This document shows positions 25,070 to 34,716 of a stretch of DNA of 45,153 bases, one piece after another. The position numbers and the translations under genes are program-made. This DNA comes from Vreelandella nigrificans (lineage in GTDB: Bacteria > Pseudomonadota > Gammaproteobacteria > Pseudomonadales > Halomonadaceae), in the NCBI RefSeq assembly GCF_002374315.1, contig NZ_NWUX01000030.1:1-45153 (forward strand), in the 5' to 3' direction. The notes beneath the pieces were generated by a model. It was not told the DNA's origin and did not search any database. It was given only the letters and a program-made list of their open reading frames with translations. How positions within the stretch are numbered: the first letter of the stretch is position 1; every line of letters starts with the position of its first letter.

Positions 25070-25142
25070 GACTGAGAGTTTCTAGAACTGAGAGCTTCTA
25101 GAACTGAGAGTTTCTAGAACTGGGAGCTTCTAGGACCTGCTG
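25063..25142. repeat. Five-unit 16-bp tandem repeat at the end of lolA
   Basis: Units start at 25063, 25079, 25095, 25111 and 25127, with consensus TTTCTAGAACTGAGAG. Each holds CTAG, and the three middle units hold the palindrome TTCTAGAA. The lolA stop TAG is the CTAG of the first unit. The array fills most of the gap to convergent rarA. Confidence 0.92.
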
Positions 25143-25178
25143 CTTTTTTAGTTCTCTTTCTTGACCGTTTCAGGCGCC

Positions 25179-26513
25179 TTAGGGCGCCTGATCTGCTTCT
25201 TGGTCACGCTGCTCTCGCCACGCCATAATCTCCCCGAAGCGCTTTTCTTGCCCTATTGAGCTTGGTTCATAAAAGCGAGAAACGGGTATCTCCTCTGGCC
25301 AGCAATTATGGGTACTGCCCGCAGGGTAACCGTCAGGCTCGTTGTGGGCGTAGCGATAGCCCTGCCCATGACCTAATTGTTCCATTAGCTTGGTGGGCGC
25401 ATTGCGTAAATAGCTGGGCACCTCTAGGGTGGGCTGCTGCTGGGTAAACTGCTTGGCTGCTTTCCAGGCGCGGTCAATACGGTTGCTTTTCGGTGCTACT
25501 GCCAAGTGAATGGCGGCATGAGCAATTGCTCGCTGCCCTTCGTAATCACCTAAGCGTAAGTACGCATCCCAGGCGGCTATTACTAAGGGTAAAGCACGCG
25601 GGTCAGCGTTACCTACATCTTCAGAAGCAATGGCGGTTAAGCGACGTACAATATCCAGCGGGTCACCGCCACCTTGTATAAAGCGTGCCATATACAGCAG
25701 TGCGGCATCGGGCCGCGATGAGCGGATCGATTTATGAATCGCCGAAAGTAGGTCGTAATAAGCGTCTCCCTGCTTATCAAAAGCGCTTGAGTGATGGCCT
25801 ACTATGTCAGCTAGCATCACCTTGCTTAGCACCTCTCGGCCATTACGCTGCTCGGTAAAGTCACAGGCGGTTTCAAGTAGCCCTAACGCCCTGCGAGCAT
25901 CGCCTGCGCTGGCATGGGCCAATGTCTCTAATACTCCCTCTTCAACGTCGATAAGGCGCTTACCTAGCCCTCGCTCCTCATCGCTCAGGGCGTGGCGCAT
26001 AACGGCTATCAACTCATCTTGGGTAAGTGATTTCAGTACGTAAACCCGAGCGCGGGATAGCAACGCAGAGTTAACCTCAAAAGAGGGGTTTTCGGTTGTT
26101 GCTCCAATCAAGGTTAGCAAGCCAGACTCAACGTGAGGCAGTAGTGCATCCTGCTGACTCTTATTTAATCGATGAATTTCGTCTAAAAAAAGCAGCGTAG
26201 GGGCGGTGCTCTGTCGAGCACGTTCAACCACCAGACGAATCTCTTTCACGCCAGCCATGACGGCGCTTAAGTGCTCTAAGTGAGCGTTTGAAGCGCGCGC
26301 TAGCAGCTCCGCCAGCGTCGTTTTCCCCACCCCAGGTGGTCCCCATAGAATCATCGAGCGCACTACACCAGACTCTGCCATTCGGCGTAGCGGTTTATCT
26401 GGCCCTACAAGTGCTTGCTGGCCAACATAGTCGTTAAGGGTAAGCGGTCGCATGCGGTAAGCGAGCGGCGAATCATCGGCTGGCGGCAGGCCCTGACGGT
26501 CAAAAAGATCCAT
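25179..26513 (-). CDS. rarA: Replication-associated recombination protein RarA
   Basis: AAA+ ATPase (RarA/MgsA, WRNIP1-like) that acts at stalled replication forks and on SSB-coated DNA ends. The 444-residue protein has PLAYRMRPLTLNDYVGQ (~16-32), Walker A GPPGVGKT at 58-65, Walker B LLFLDEIHR with Asp111-Glu112, a sensor-1 GATTENPSF and the C-terminal tetramerisation domain with GEDVGNADP-like SEDVGNADPRAL. The start at 26513 was chosen because it gives MDLFD, as in relatives, with GGAAG upstream; 30 upstream in-frame residues are rejected. A hairpin (AGGCGCC/GGCGCCT) overlaps the stop codon. It is convergent with lolA. Confidence 0.96.
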   Translation of the reverse strand: MDLFDRQGLPPADDSPLAYRMRPLTLNDYVGQQALVGPDKPLRRMAESGVVRSMILWGPPGVGKTTLAELLARASNAHLEHLSAVMAGVKEIRLVVERARQSTAPTLLFLDEIHRLNKSQQDALLPHVESGLLTLIGATTENPSFEVNSALLSRARVYVLKSLTQDELIAVMRHALSDEERGLGKRLIDVEEGVLETLAHASAGDARRALGLLETACDFTEQRNGREVLSKVMLADIVGHHSSAFDKQGDAYYDLLSAIHKSIRSSRPDAALLYMARFIQGGGDPLDIVRRLTAIASEDVGNADPRALPLVIAAWDAYLRLGDYEGQRAIAHAAIHLAVAPKSNRIDRAWKAAKQFTQQQPTLEVPSYLRNAPTKLMEQLGHGQGYRYAHNEPDGYPAGSTHNCWPEEIPVSRFYEPSSIGQEKRFGEIMAWREQRDQEADQAP

Positions 26514-26845
26514 GTAAACTTCCGTTGTAAATCGAGATGTTGAACAACACGCTGTTAACAAGTGTCTGTGGTAAAGAGTGAACGGTGGGGCTACCTTTGG
26601 CATATCCTATGAAAAGTCTATCGGAAAAGCCTGTTAAGGAAACCTCAGCTTGCGAGTGAAAAATAGGTGTTTTAAGAAAAAATAAGAAAATGAGTCCTGG
26701 TAATTGTGCCCCCTTGCGAATAATTGGTGAGAGGCGCATGGTTAATTATCAACTCAAGTGTAGTGGAAACGAGTTCATGATCGTGTGCCTAGGTTTCCTA
26801 AAAATAGGGAGCAATAGGCATGACACTCAAAAAGGAGACGGCACG
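26514..26845. other. Intergenic region between rarA and the hemerythrin-like gene
   Basis: About 330 bp of AT-rich divergent leader. An open frame runs into the hemerythrin-like gene from 26690 but has no ribosome binding site or protein-like composition. No RNA or operator was recognised. Confidence 0.5.
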
Positions 26846-27391
26846 ATGTTAAACCAACTGCGTCTAGATCATGCCAATATGGCGCGTATGCTCCATGTGC
26901 TGCAGCTTAAGCAGAAAACGTTGGTTCTGGGGGAACGTCCCAATTTTCAACTGATGCGTGAAGTAGTGGATTACATTTTGTCCTACATGGATGGCTTTGC
27001 TACACCTTTGGAGCGGATCTGTGTGGAACGGCTTCAGGCGCAAGCGCCTGATGACCTTCCGTTGATGGAGAAAATGGCCACCGACTATCGTGAGCTGAAG
27101 CCTCGTCTGCTACGGCTTTCCAATGATATCGACATGATCCTGATGGATAATATCCTGCCGATGGATCGTTTTGCAGAAGACTTGAAAGCTTATCTTGAAG
27201 CACACCGTGCCTACCTGCGTGATGAGCGTGAGGGGCTTTTTCCTCTCATTGACAAACACTTTAGTCCGGAAGATATGCAAGAGCTGCGTGACGCACTGCC
27301 TGATGGCGCTGAAAAAGAGCTAGAACGCCTTCAACTCGCTTATCCTGAACTTTACGCTGAACTGTGCGGTGCCGAAGTTCCATCTCTTTAA
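26846..27391 (+). CDS. Hemerythrin-like domain protein with incomplete metal site
   Basis: A 181-residue helical cytoplasmic protein resembling bacterial hemerythrin-domain proteins, which normally bind a di-iron centre and sense oxygen or nitric oxide. Retained candidate ligands are His9 (LRLDHANM), Glu56, His120 and Glu128/129. The central His-His pair expected before PxE is replaced (FATPLER, 51-57), and the helix-3 histidine is Tyr81. Full metal binding is therefore doubtful. The start at 26846 has AAGGAGA eleven bases upstream. It diverges from rarA and precedes murI by 117 bp. The function is unknown. Confidence 0.8.
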   Translation: MLNQLRLDHANMARMLHVLQLKQKTLVLGERPNFQLMREVVDYILSYMDGFATPLERICVERLQAQAPDDLPLMEKMATDYRELKPRLLRLSNDIDMILMDNILPMDRFAEDLKAYLEAHRAYLRDEREGLFPLIDKHFSPEDMQELRDALPDGAEKELERLQLAYPELYAELCGAEVPSL

Positions 27392-27508
27392 GGGGGAGGG
27401 TATCCATTCAGAGTAACGCGGGGCGTGTTAAACTAGCGCTCCGCTTTTTATTGATGGTCTGGAGAGTACTGGCGTGGCGAGAGCGTATGAAAGGTTAGGT
27501 AAATCTTA

Positions 27509-28300
27509 ATGGCAGGGCCAGTACTGATTTTTGATTCTGGTGTAGGCGGTCTTTCCGTCGCCAGCTCTTTGCGTCAGCATTATCCTGAGATGGCAATGTG
27601 TTACGCCTGCGATAATGCTTGGCTGCCCTATGGTCGACGAGATGATAACGCTTTAGCTAAGCGTATCGTGGAGGTTTGCCAAGCAGCGGTTAAGGCATGC
27701 CAAGCCAGTGTTTTGGTGGTTGCCTGCAATACCGCCAGTACACTGGCCCTTGCAGCGCTGCGGGAAACCTTGAGGGTTCCCGTGGTAGGCACGGTGCCGG
27801 CAATTAAACCGGCAGCACTGGTGAGTAAAGCGCGTCACATTGGCCTCCTGGCTACCAGTGCTACCGTCAATCGGCCATATACCCAAGGGTTGATAGAGAG
27901 CTTTGCTGGTGACTGCTTGGTAACTAAGGTAGCGGCGGATGCACTGGTCACCGAGGCAGAAGCATGGCTTGCTGGTGTACCACTTAACACCAGCCGTATC
28001 GACCAAGCACTGCAGCCTCTGTGGCATGCTATTCAGTCTACCCCCGGGCTGGATACAGTGGTGCTCGGTTGCACCCACTTTCCACTCTTAAAGCACTTGC
28101 TGGTGAGGCTCGCTCCATCGCCACTGAAGTGGGTGGATTCTGGTGATGCCATTGCTCGGCGGGTAGGGGAAGTAGCGAAAACACTTGCCTACAGCAGAGT
28201 CGATGGCCGCTGCTTTACCACTGCTGCGGCGGATGAACTGGTTGAAGGGTTTGCTCGCTATGGCTTCCAAGCTCCGCAGCGTTTAACACTTGCCCAGTGA
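27509..28300 (+). CDS. murI: Glutamate racemase
   Basis: Supplies D-glutamate for peptidoglycan by interconverting L- and D-glutamate. The 263-residue protein has the FDSGVGGLS motif with Asp9 and Ser10, catalytic Cys73 in ACNTAS and catalytic Cys189 with His191 in GCTHFP. The usual GD-A-PYG segment reads CDNAWLPYG (~34-42), a slight deviation. The ATG follows AGGT. It lies 121 bp upstream of trmA in the same direction. Confidence 0.95.
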   Translation: MAGPVLIFDSGVGGLSVASSLRQHYPEMAMCYACDNAWLPYGRRDDNALAKRIVEVCQAAVKACQASVLVVACNTASTLALAALRETLRVPVVGTVPAIKPAALVSKARHIGLLATSATVNRPYTQGLIESFAGDCLVTKVAADALVTEAEAWLAGVPLNTSRIDQALQPLWHAIQSTPGLDTVVLGCTHFPLLKHLLVRLAPSPLKWVDSGDAIARRVGEVAKTLAYSRVDGRCFTTAAADELVEGFARYGFQAPQRLTLAQ

Positions 28301-28421
28301 TCAATTGCCCGCGCCACTAGCCTCCCCAATTATTTATGCCAACTGTTGCTAATTATTGTTACTGATTATTAATAACTGTTGTTGCTAACTACTGATACTA
28401 CCTATGTTAAGAGGAGCCACC

Positions 28422-29537
28422 TTGGCGATTCCCACTGTCGATCCAGAACGCTATGCTGAGCAGTTAGCTGAAAAGCGTGCCTATGTTGAGAGCACTTTCG
28501 CCTCTTTCATGCCGCCTGCGCTTGAAGTGTATCCTTCGCCACCAAGCCACTATCGCCAGCGTTGCGAGTTTCGTATTTGGCATGAAGGTGATGACCTGTT
28601 CTATGCCATGTTCGAAGTGGATCCAGAAAATTCCAAAAATAAGAAGGTCGTGCGCCTTGACCAGTTTCCGGTCGCTAGTGCGCATATTAATGCGCTGATG
28701 CCGCGCCTGCGTGATGCGTTTCTGTCCAGTGATGAACTACGTCGCCGCCTATTCCAGGTCGAATTTCTGACTACGCTTTCTGGCGAAGCCCTTGTTACGC
28801 TGATCTACCACCGTCCGCTAGGGGAAGTCTGGGAAGAAGAAGCTCGTGCGCTTGAAAAGGCGCTGGGTATTATGATTATCGGCCGCTCACGTAAGCAGCG
28901 CATTGTGCTTACCCGTGACCATGTCTGGGAGCGCTTAACGGTAGATAGCCGTACGCTACACTACCAGCAGGTTGAGAACAGCTTTACTCAGCCTAACGCA
29001 CATATATGCCAAACTATGCTGGGCTGGGCGCGGGAGGTCACTGCCGGACGCCAAGACGAAGACTTGGTGGAGCTCTACTGCGGTAACGGCAATTTTACCA
29101 TAGCCCTTGCAGATAACTTCCGCCGCGTGCTGGCTACCGAAATTTCCCGTACCTCGGTGGCGAGTGCCAACGTTAACCTGGAGGCGAATAGCGTTACCAA
29201 TGCCCAGGTGGCAAGAATGTCAGCAGAGGAGTTTTCTTTGGCACTGCAGGGTGAGAAGGCGGGGCGCCGGGTGGCTGAGATGGGGCTGGATGCATACGAT
29301 TTTTCCACCGTCTTGGTTGACCCCCCACGCGCTGGACTGGATGAGCAGAGCTGCCAACACATCAGCGAATATGACCATATCGTCTATATTTCATGCAACC
29401 CGGCAACACTTGCCGAGAACTTAACCATACTTACTCGAACTCATCGCATCGAGCGGTTTGCACTTTTTGACCAGTTTCCTTTTACCAGCCACTGTGAATG
29501 TGGGGTGTCGCTCACACGGCGAGACACTTTCCAGTAA
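28422..29537 (+). CDS. trmA: tRNA (uracil-5)-methyltransferase TrmA
   Basis: S-adenosylmethionine enzyme making ribothymidine at position 54 of the tRNA T-loop. The 371-residue protein (E. coli has 366) has the SHYRQRCEFRIWHEGDDLFY region, the SAM-binding VELYCGNGNFTIAL, DPPRAGLD and catalytic Cys325 in YISCNPATL. The start is taken as TTG at 28422 because GAGGAG ends five bases before it. An ATG at 28404 would place that ribosome binding site inside the coding sequence and adds six residues. Confidence 0.95.
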   Translation: MAIPTVDPERYAEQLAEKRAYVESTFASFMPPALEVYPSPPSHYRQRCEFRIWHEGDDLFYAMFEVDPENSKNKKVVRLDQFPVASAHINALMPRLRDAFLSSDELRRRLFQVEFLTTLSGEALVTLIYHRPLGEVWEEEARALEKALGIMIIGRSRKQRIVLTRDHVWERLTVDSRTLHYQQVENSFTQPNAHICQTMLGWAREVTAGRQDEDLVELYCGNGNFTIALADNFRRVLATEISRTSVASANVNLEANSVTNAQVARMSAEEFSLALQGEKAGRRVAEMGLDAYDFSTVLVDPPRAGLDEQSCQHISEYDHIVYISCNPATLAENLTILTRTHRIERFALFDQFPFTSHCECGVSLTRRDTFQ

Positions 29538-29542
29538 GCAAT

Positions 29543-29587
29543 TTGTCAATAGATGTTTTGTCAATGGGTAATTTGTCAATAGTGCTT
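29543..29587. repeat. Three-unit 15-bp tandem repeat after trmA
   Basis: TTGTCAAT starts units at 29543, 29558 and 29573; the remaining seven bases of each unit vary. It begins six bases after the trmA stop. Confidence 0.8.
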
Positions 29588-29737
29588 ATGATGCATAAGC
29601 GGCATACACCATGAATAACCTGTCAGATGGTTAGGGCGGCAACCACAGGTAGCGTAAGCTAGCGGATAGAGTGGCCTAAGGGCCTATTGTCCTTCGTTTT
29701 TTGGCCAAATAGTGGCCCCAGGTAGTCGAGGTGATGG

Positions 29738-32700
29738 ATGCATTACGTTGCGATTGAAGAGAGTCGGCGGGATCTTTTAAAGCAGCTACAAGAGCGACTG
29801 GACGCGCGACTGGAACCTGCTCGAGCGGCAGAAGTTGAAGCCTTCGCTCGGCACTTTTATGCCACTGTGCCGATTGAAGATCTGGTTGATCGCCGACTAG
29901 ATGATCTCTACGGCGCAACGCTGTCGATTTGGCAGTTTCTGCAAAACCATGACCCCAAAAGCCCTAAAGTAAGAGTATTTAATCCGGATTTTGAAGAGCA
30001 TGGCTGGCAGTCCACGCACACCTTTGTCGCGGTTTTACATGAAGATATGCCGTTTTTGGTCGACTCGGTACGCATCGAGCTTAACCGCCGGGGTCTAACC
30101 GTTCATGCTATCCAAAATGCTGTCTTTGCGGTAGGTCGAGATAGCCAGCATCAGTTAAAAGCGCTTGCTTCGCCGAAAGATGAAAACGCGCCTGAAGCAC
30201 GTGAGTCACTGATAGTTATTGAAGTGGACCGCCATACCGACCCTGAATCGTTGTCCCGCATTGAGAGTAGGCTACACGACGTATTACGAGATGTGCGCAC
30301 TGCGGTAGGCGATTTTGACGAGATGTGTGGGCAAATTACCGCGGCGATCCAAGAGCTTGAAAAAAACTGCCCACCGCAGATTGATCCAGATGATCACGAA
30401 GAAGCCATCGCTTTTTTAGAGTGGCTGCTGAAAGATAACTTTACGTTCCTCGGATACGACGAATATTTATTAGAAGGCAATGAGCTGCAGCGCGACTCAA
30501 ACAGCGTGCTGGGTGTTTTCCGCCTTGACCAGCCGCGCTATCGCGAGCGTATTCGCACCGAAGAGGGTATTGATGAGAATGAAGACTACGTGCTGGTCCC
30601 CCAGCTATTGTCGTTCGCCAAGAGCGCTCATCACTCCCGTGTGCATCGCCCCACGTACCCTGACTACATCACGGTTGACCGCTATGACGATGATGGCAAT
30701 GTAATCGGTGAACGGCGCTTCTTTGGTCTGTTTACCTCTACGGTATATAACGAGTCTCCGCGCAATATTCCGCTGTTGCGCCGCAAGCTAAAAGCCGTGA
30801 TGGATATTGCCGGGTTTAACCCCCATGGGCATAACGGCAAGCAGCTGCTCCAAGTATTGGAGGTATATCCTCGCGACGACCTGTTCCAGATCAGCACGGA
30901 ATCTCTTGCCAGTACTGCGTTAGGCATTCTCAATATTCGTGAGCGCCGTCAGGTGCGCCTGTTTATCCGTGCAGACGTCAGCGGTAAGTTCTACTCCTGC
31001 TTGGTGTTTGTACCGAGGGATGTATTCTCTACCGATTTGCGCCAGCGTATTCAAGGCATGTTGTGCGACGAGCTGGATGCCCACTTTGGTGACTTTAACA
31101 CCTACTTATCTGAGTCGGTGCTAGCGCGTATTCAGCTCATTCTGCGCTTTAACGGTGACACGCCCAGCCAGTACGATCTTAAACGCTTGGAAAGCAAAGT
31201 GGCGCGCTTGGCGCGCAGCTGGCGCGATGATCTGCAGGCGGCGATGGTCGAAGGATTTGGTGAAGAGCGCGCCAACCACCTGATTGACCAGTTCCATGAG
31301 GCGTTCTCGGCGAGCTACCGTGAAGATTTCAATGCCCGCACGGCAGTGTTTGATGTTCAGCACCTGCTGAACTTGGACAATGGCGAGGACCTCTCTCTGT
31401 CGCTGTATCGTCCGCTGGAAGAGCAGGCGGGTGGTATGAACCTGAAGCTTTTCCACCGCGAGTCACAGATACCGCTCTCCGACGTGCTGCCGATGATGGA
31501 GAACCTCGGTCTGCGGGTGATTGGCGAGCGTCCCTACGATATTAATGCTCCCCAGCAGCGCTACTGGATTCATGATTTCGAGCTGGAGCACAGCCGCGAA
31601 GGTGTCAACCTTAGCGAGATGCGCGATACCTTCAGCGAAGCGTTTAAGCGTATTTGGGCAGGTGAAGCGGATAACGACGCCTTTAATCGGTTAATTATTG
31701 GGGCTGGGCTGGACTGGCGTGAAGTAGCGATGCTGCGTGGCTACGCCCGCTATTTGAAACAGATCCGCTTTGGCATGTCCCAAGACTATATCGCAGCCAC
31801 CTTGGTGAATTACCCGACTATTACCCAAGGGCTTGTTGAACTATTCCGACTGCGCTTTGACCCAGCGTACCAGCACAGCACGACTGACGACTGTGTAGCT
31901 CGCTTAAACGAGCATCTTGAAGGCGTTGCCAGCTTAAACGATGATCAGTTGCTGCGCCGCTTTATGGAGCTGATCCAAGCTACCCTGCGCACCAATTACT
32001 ATCAGACAACTGATGGCGGTGGCTTCAAGGACTACATTGCCTACAAGCTGGAGCCTTCAAAAGTTACGGGGATGCCCAAGCCGCGTCCAGCGTTTGAGAT
32101 TTTTGTGTGCTCGCCGCGGGTTGAAGGTGTTCACCTGCGCGGTGGCAAAGTAGCGCGGGGTGGTTTGCGCTGGTCTGACCGTTTGGAAGACTTCCGTACC
32201 GAAGTGCTCGGTCTGGTGAAAGCCCAGCAGGTGAAAAACGCGGTAATCGTACCCGTCGGCGCGAAAGGTGGCTTTGTATGCAAGCGCATGCCAGAAAACG
32301 CTGACCGTGAAACTCAGCAGAAAGAAGGTATTGCCTGCTATCAGATCTTTATTCGTGCTCTGCTGGATGTGACCGACAATTTAGTAGGTGGCGAGGTAGT
32401 GCCGCCACAAAACGTGGTGCGTCACGATGAAGACGATACCTATTTGGTTGTCGCTGCTGATAAAGGGACGGCTACCTTCTCGGATATCGCTAACGAAATA
32501 TCCGTAGAGTATGGCCACTGGCTGGGTGATGCCTTTGCTTCTGGCGGCGCCAATGGTTACGACCATAAAAAGATGGCGATCACCGCTCGTGGTGCATGGG
32601 AATCGGTTAAGCGCCACTTCAAAAATCTAGATATAAACACCCAGCAAGACCTGTTTACAGTAGTGGGCATTGGCGATATGGCTGGGGATGTTTTCGGCAA

Positions 32701-34561
32701 CGGCATGCTGCTGTCAGATAAAATCCAGCTGGTGGGAGCGTTTAACCACCTGCATATTTTTATCGACCCAAACCCCGATGCTGATGCGGCTTTTGCGGAA
32801 CGTAAACGGCTGTTCAATTTGCCCCGTTCAAGCTGGGAAGATTATAGCGCTGAACTGATTTCCAAAGGTGGTGGTGTCTTTAGTCGTAGCGCTAAATCCA
32901 TCGTTATTACGCCTGAAATGCAGCAAGCATTTGGTATTGAGGAAACGCGCCTGTCGCCCAATGACCTCATTCGCGCCATGCTAAAGGCGAAGGTTGATCT
33001 TATTTGGAACGGTGGCATCGGCACCTATGTGAAAAGTTCTGAAGAAACCGACGCTGATGTGGGCGACAAAGCCAATGATGCACTGCGTATTAATGGTGCA
33101 GAGCTAAACTGTCGCGTAGTGGGCGAAGGTGGCAACCTGGGCTTGACCCAACGTGGCCGAATGGAAGCAGCAGCCAATGGAGTGCGAGTTTACACCGACT
33201 TTATTGATAACGCTGGTGGGGTTAATTGCTCCGACCATGAGGTCAATATCAAGATATTGATCGATGAAGTGGTTAAGCGTGGCGATATGACTGACAAGCA
33301 ACGTAACCAGCTGCTGGCGGAAATGACAGAAGAGGTTGCTGACCTGGTTATTCTGGATAACTATCGCCAAACCCAAGCGCTGGATCTGTCAGAGATTCTT
33401 TCCCACCATGGGATGGGGCCTTACCGCCGCTTTATTAGCGAGCTTGAGTCTGCTGGACAAATCGATCGCGAGCTTGAGTTTTTGCCCGCTGACGATGTGC
33501 TCAAAGAGCGAGCCAGCAGTGGTCAGGGGATGCGCCTGCCTGAGCTTTCGGTGTTGATCTCTTATGCTAAGAGTACGTTGAAAGGTGATTTGATCAACTC
33601 TGATGTGCCCGATGATCTCTATATCCATCGCCATCTGGAGCGGCTATTCCCGGCAGTACTGAGCGAGCGTTATAAAGATGAGATGTACGAGCATCGCCTG
33701 AAGCGTGAGATTGTGGCGACTCAGGTAGCTAATGATCTTGTCGATCATATGGGGATTGTATTTGTCCGCCGCCTGATGGACTCCACCGGTGCAGGCCGTG
33801 CTGATATTGCCCGTGCTTACATCGTTGCCCGAGACGCATTTAATCTGCCTGCTCTTTGGGCGCAGATCGAAGCCCTCGACAACCAAGTGCCGAGCCGTGT
33901 GCAGTACTCCATGATGCTTGACCTGATGCGTATGATCCGTCGCGCTACGCGCTGGTTCCTGCGCATGCACTTGGGGCTTTCTACTCAAGATGCGATAGAG
34001 TACTTCCGTCCGCGCTTAGCCCAGCTGCAAGAGGGGATTGGCGAGCTTCTAAGTGGGGAAGAGCAGGCCGCGTGGCACAAGCGCTGTGACGAGCTACAGG
34101 AAGCAGGTGTGCCGGAGGCGTTGGCCTCAACAGTGGCGGCAGCGCCTAGCCTCTATGCCGGACTGGGCATTATTCAGGCGGCGCGCATCACCAATGAGAA
34201 GCCCCAGCGGGTGGCCGAAGTGTTCTATGAAATTGGCAGCCGCCTTGAGCTTCCTTGGATGATTCAGCAGGTTACCCACCTAGAGGTACGGGATGCTTGG
34301 CAAGCCCAGGCGCGGGAAACCTTCCGTGACGATATTGACCGCCAGCAGTTGGCGCTCACCACCAGCGTATTGAAGCTTGAGGCCGGAAGCCGCGATACCC
34401 AGGAGCGTGTTGCCCAGTGGCTTGAACAGCACGCTGAGCTGCATCGTCGGTGGTGCCGCCTGATTGATGAAGTACGTGGTGGTAGCGAAGGCGGGTTTGC
34501 GCTGTTTGCCGTTGCCGTACGTGAATTGGTCGACCTTGCGGAAAGCGATAGCGAAGCATAA
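29738..34561 (+). CDS. gdhB: NAD-specific glutamate dehydrogenase, large (180-kDa) type
   Basis: Catabolic enzyme converting glutamate to 2-oxoglutarate and ammonia with NAD. At 1,607 residues it fits the very large class described in Streptomyces and Pseudomonas. The N-terminal ~700 residues hold regulatory ACT-like segments (DMPFLVDSVRIELNRRGLTVH at ~102-122). The catalytic core near ~800-1150 shows RGGLRWSDRLEDFRTEV, the lysine motif VPVGAKGGF, and a nucleotide-binding VGIGDMAGDVFGNGML. A long helical C-terminal domain follows. The start is the ATG at 29738 with GAGGTG close upstream. It is followed by a perfect terminator. Confidence 0.97.
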   Translation: MHYVAIEESRRDLLKQLQERLDARLEPARAAEVEAFARHFYATVPIEDLVDRRLDDLYGATLSIWQFLQNHDPKSPKVRVFNPDFEEHGWQSTHTFVAVLHEDMPFLVDSVRIELNRRGLTVHAIQNAVFAVGRDSQHQLKALASPKDENAPEARESLIVIEVDRHTDPESLSRIESRLHDVLRDVRTAVGDFDEMCGQITAAIQELEKNCPPQIDPDDHEEAIAFLEWLLKDNFTFLGYDEYLLEGNELQRDSNSVLGVFRLDQPRYRERIRTEEGIDENEDYVLVPQLLSFAKSAHHSRVHRPTYPDYITVDRYDDDGNVIGERRFFGLFTSTVYNESPRNIPLLRRKLKAVMDIAGFNPHGHNGKQLLQVLEVYPRDDLFQISTESLASTALGILNIRERRQVRLFIRADVSGKFYSCLVFVPRDVFSTDLRQRIQGMLCDELDAHFGDFNTYLSESVLARIQLILRFNGDTPSQYDLKRLESKVARLARSWRDDLQAAMVEGFGEERANHLIDQFHEAFSASYREDFNARTAVFDVQHLLNLDNGEDLSLSLYRPLEEQAGGMNLKLFHRESQIPLSDVLPMMENLGLRVIGERPYDINAPQQRYWIHDFELEHSREGVNLSEMRDTFSEAFKRIWAGEADNDAFNRLIIGAGLDWREVAMLRGYARYLKQIRFGMSQDYIAATLVNYPTITQGLVELFRLRFDPAYQHSTTDDCVARLNEHLEGVASLNDDQLLRRFMELIQATLRTNYYQTTDGGGFKDYIAYKLEPSKVTGMPKPRPAFEIFVCSPRVEGVHLRGGKVARGGLRWSDRLEDFRTEVLGLVKAQQVKNAVIVPVGAKGGFVCKRMPENADRETQQKEGIACYQIFIRALLDVTDNLVGGEVVPPQNVVRHDEDDTYLVVAADKGTATFSDIANEISVEYGHWLGDAFASGGANGYDHKKMAITARGAWESVKRHFKNLDINTQQDLFTVVGIGDMAGDVFGNGMLLSDKIQLVGAFNHLHIFIDPNPDADAAFAERKRLFNLPRSSWEDYSAELISKGGGVFSRSAKSIVITPEMQQAFGIEETRLSPNDLIRAMLKAKVDLIWNGGIGTYVKSSEETDADVGDKANDALRINGAELNCRVVGEGGNLGLTQRGRMEAAANGVRVYTDFIDNAGGVNCSDHEVNIKILIDEVVKRGDMTDKQRNQLLAEMTEEVADLVILDNYRQTQALDLSEILSHHGMGPYRRFISELESAGQIDRELEFLPADDVLKERASSGQGMRLPELSVLISYAKSTLKGDLINSDVPDDLYIHRHLERLFPAVLSERYKDEMYEHRLKREIVATQVANDLVDHMGIVFVRRLMDSTGAGRADIARAYIVARDAFNLPALWAQIEALDNQVPSRVQYSMMLDLMRMIRRATRWFLRMHLGLSTQDAIEYFRPRLAQLQEGIGELLSGEEQAAWHKRCDELQEAGVPEALASTVAAAPSLYAGLGIIQAARITNEKPQRVAEVFYEIGSRLELPWMIQQVTHLEVRDAWQAQARETFRDDIDRQQLALTTSVLKLEAGSRDTQERVAQWLEQHAELHRRWCRLIDEVRGGSEGGFALFAVAVRELVDLAESDSEA

Positions 34562-34592
34562 TACACACTTCTCTACTGCTTAACGTACACAT

Positions 34593-34623
34593 CGCGCCCT
34601 GGCCCAGACCAGGGCGCGTTTTT
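34593..34623 (+). terminator. gdhB terminator
   Basis: Perfect 10-bp stem CGCGCCCTGG/CCAGGGCGCG with loop CCCAGA and five T. Confidence 0.95.
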
Positions 34624-34716
34624 GTTATCGCCTTGCCTGCGACCCTGGCTCATGTGCGCTATACTGCCCGCGCCTCGCTTTACGCCTACGCTAATCTGTC
34701 CAGGAGAGTTCCTCTG

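Noticed and set aside
25063..25142. CRISPR array
   Set aside because: The 16-bp units are directly contiguous with no spacers, and no cas genes are present.
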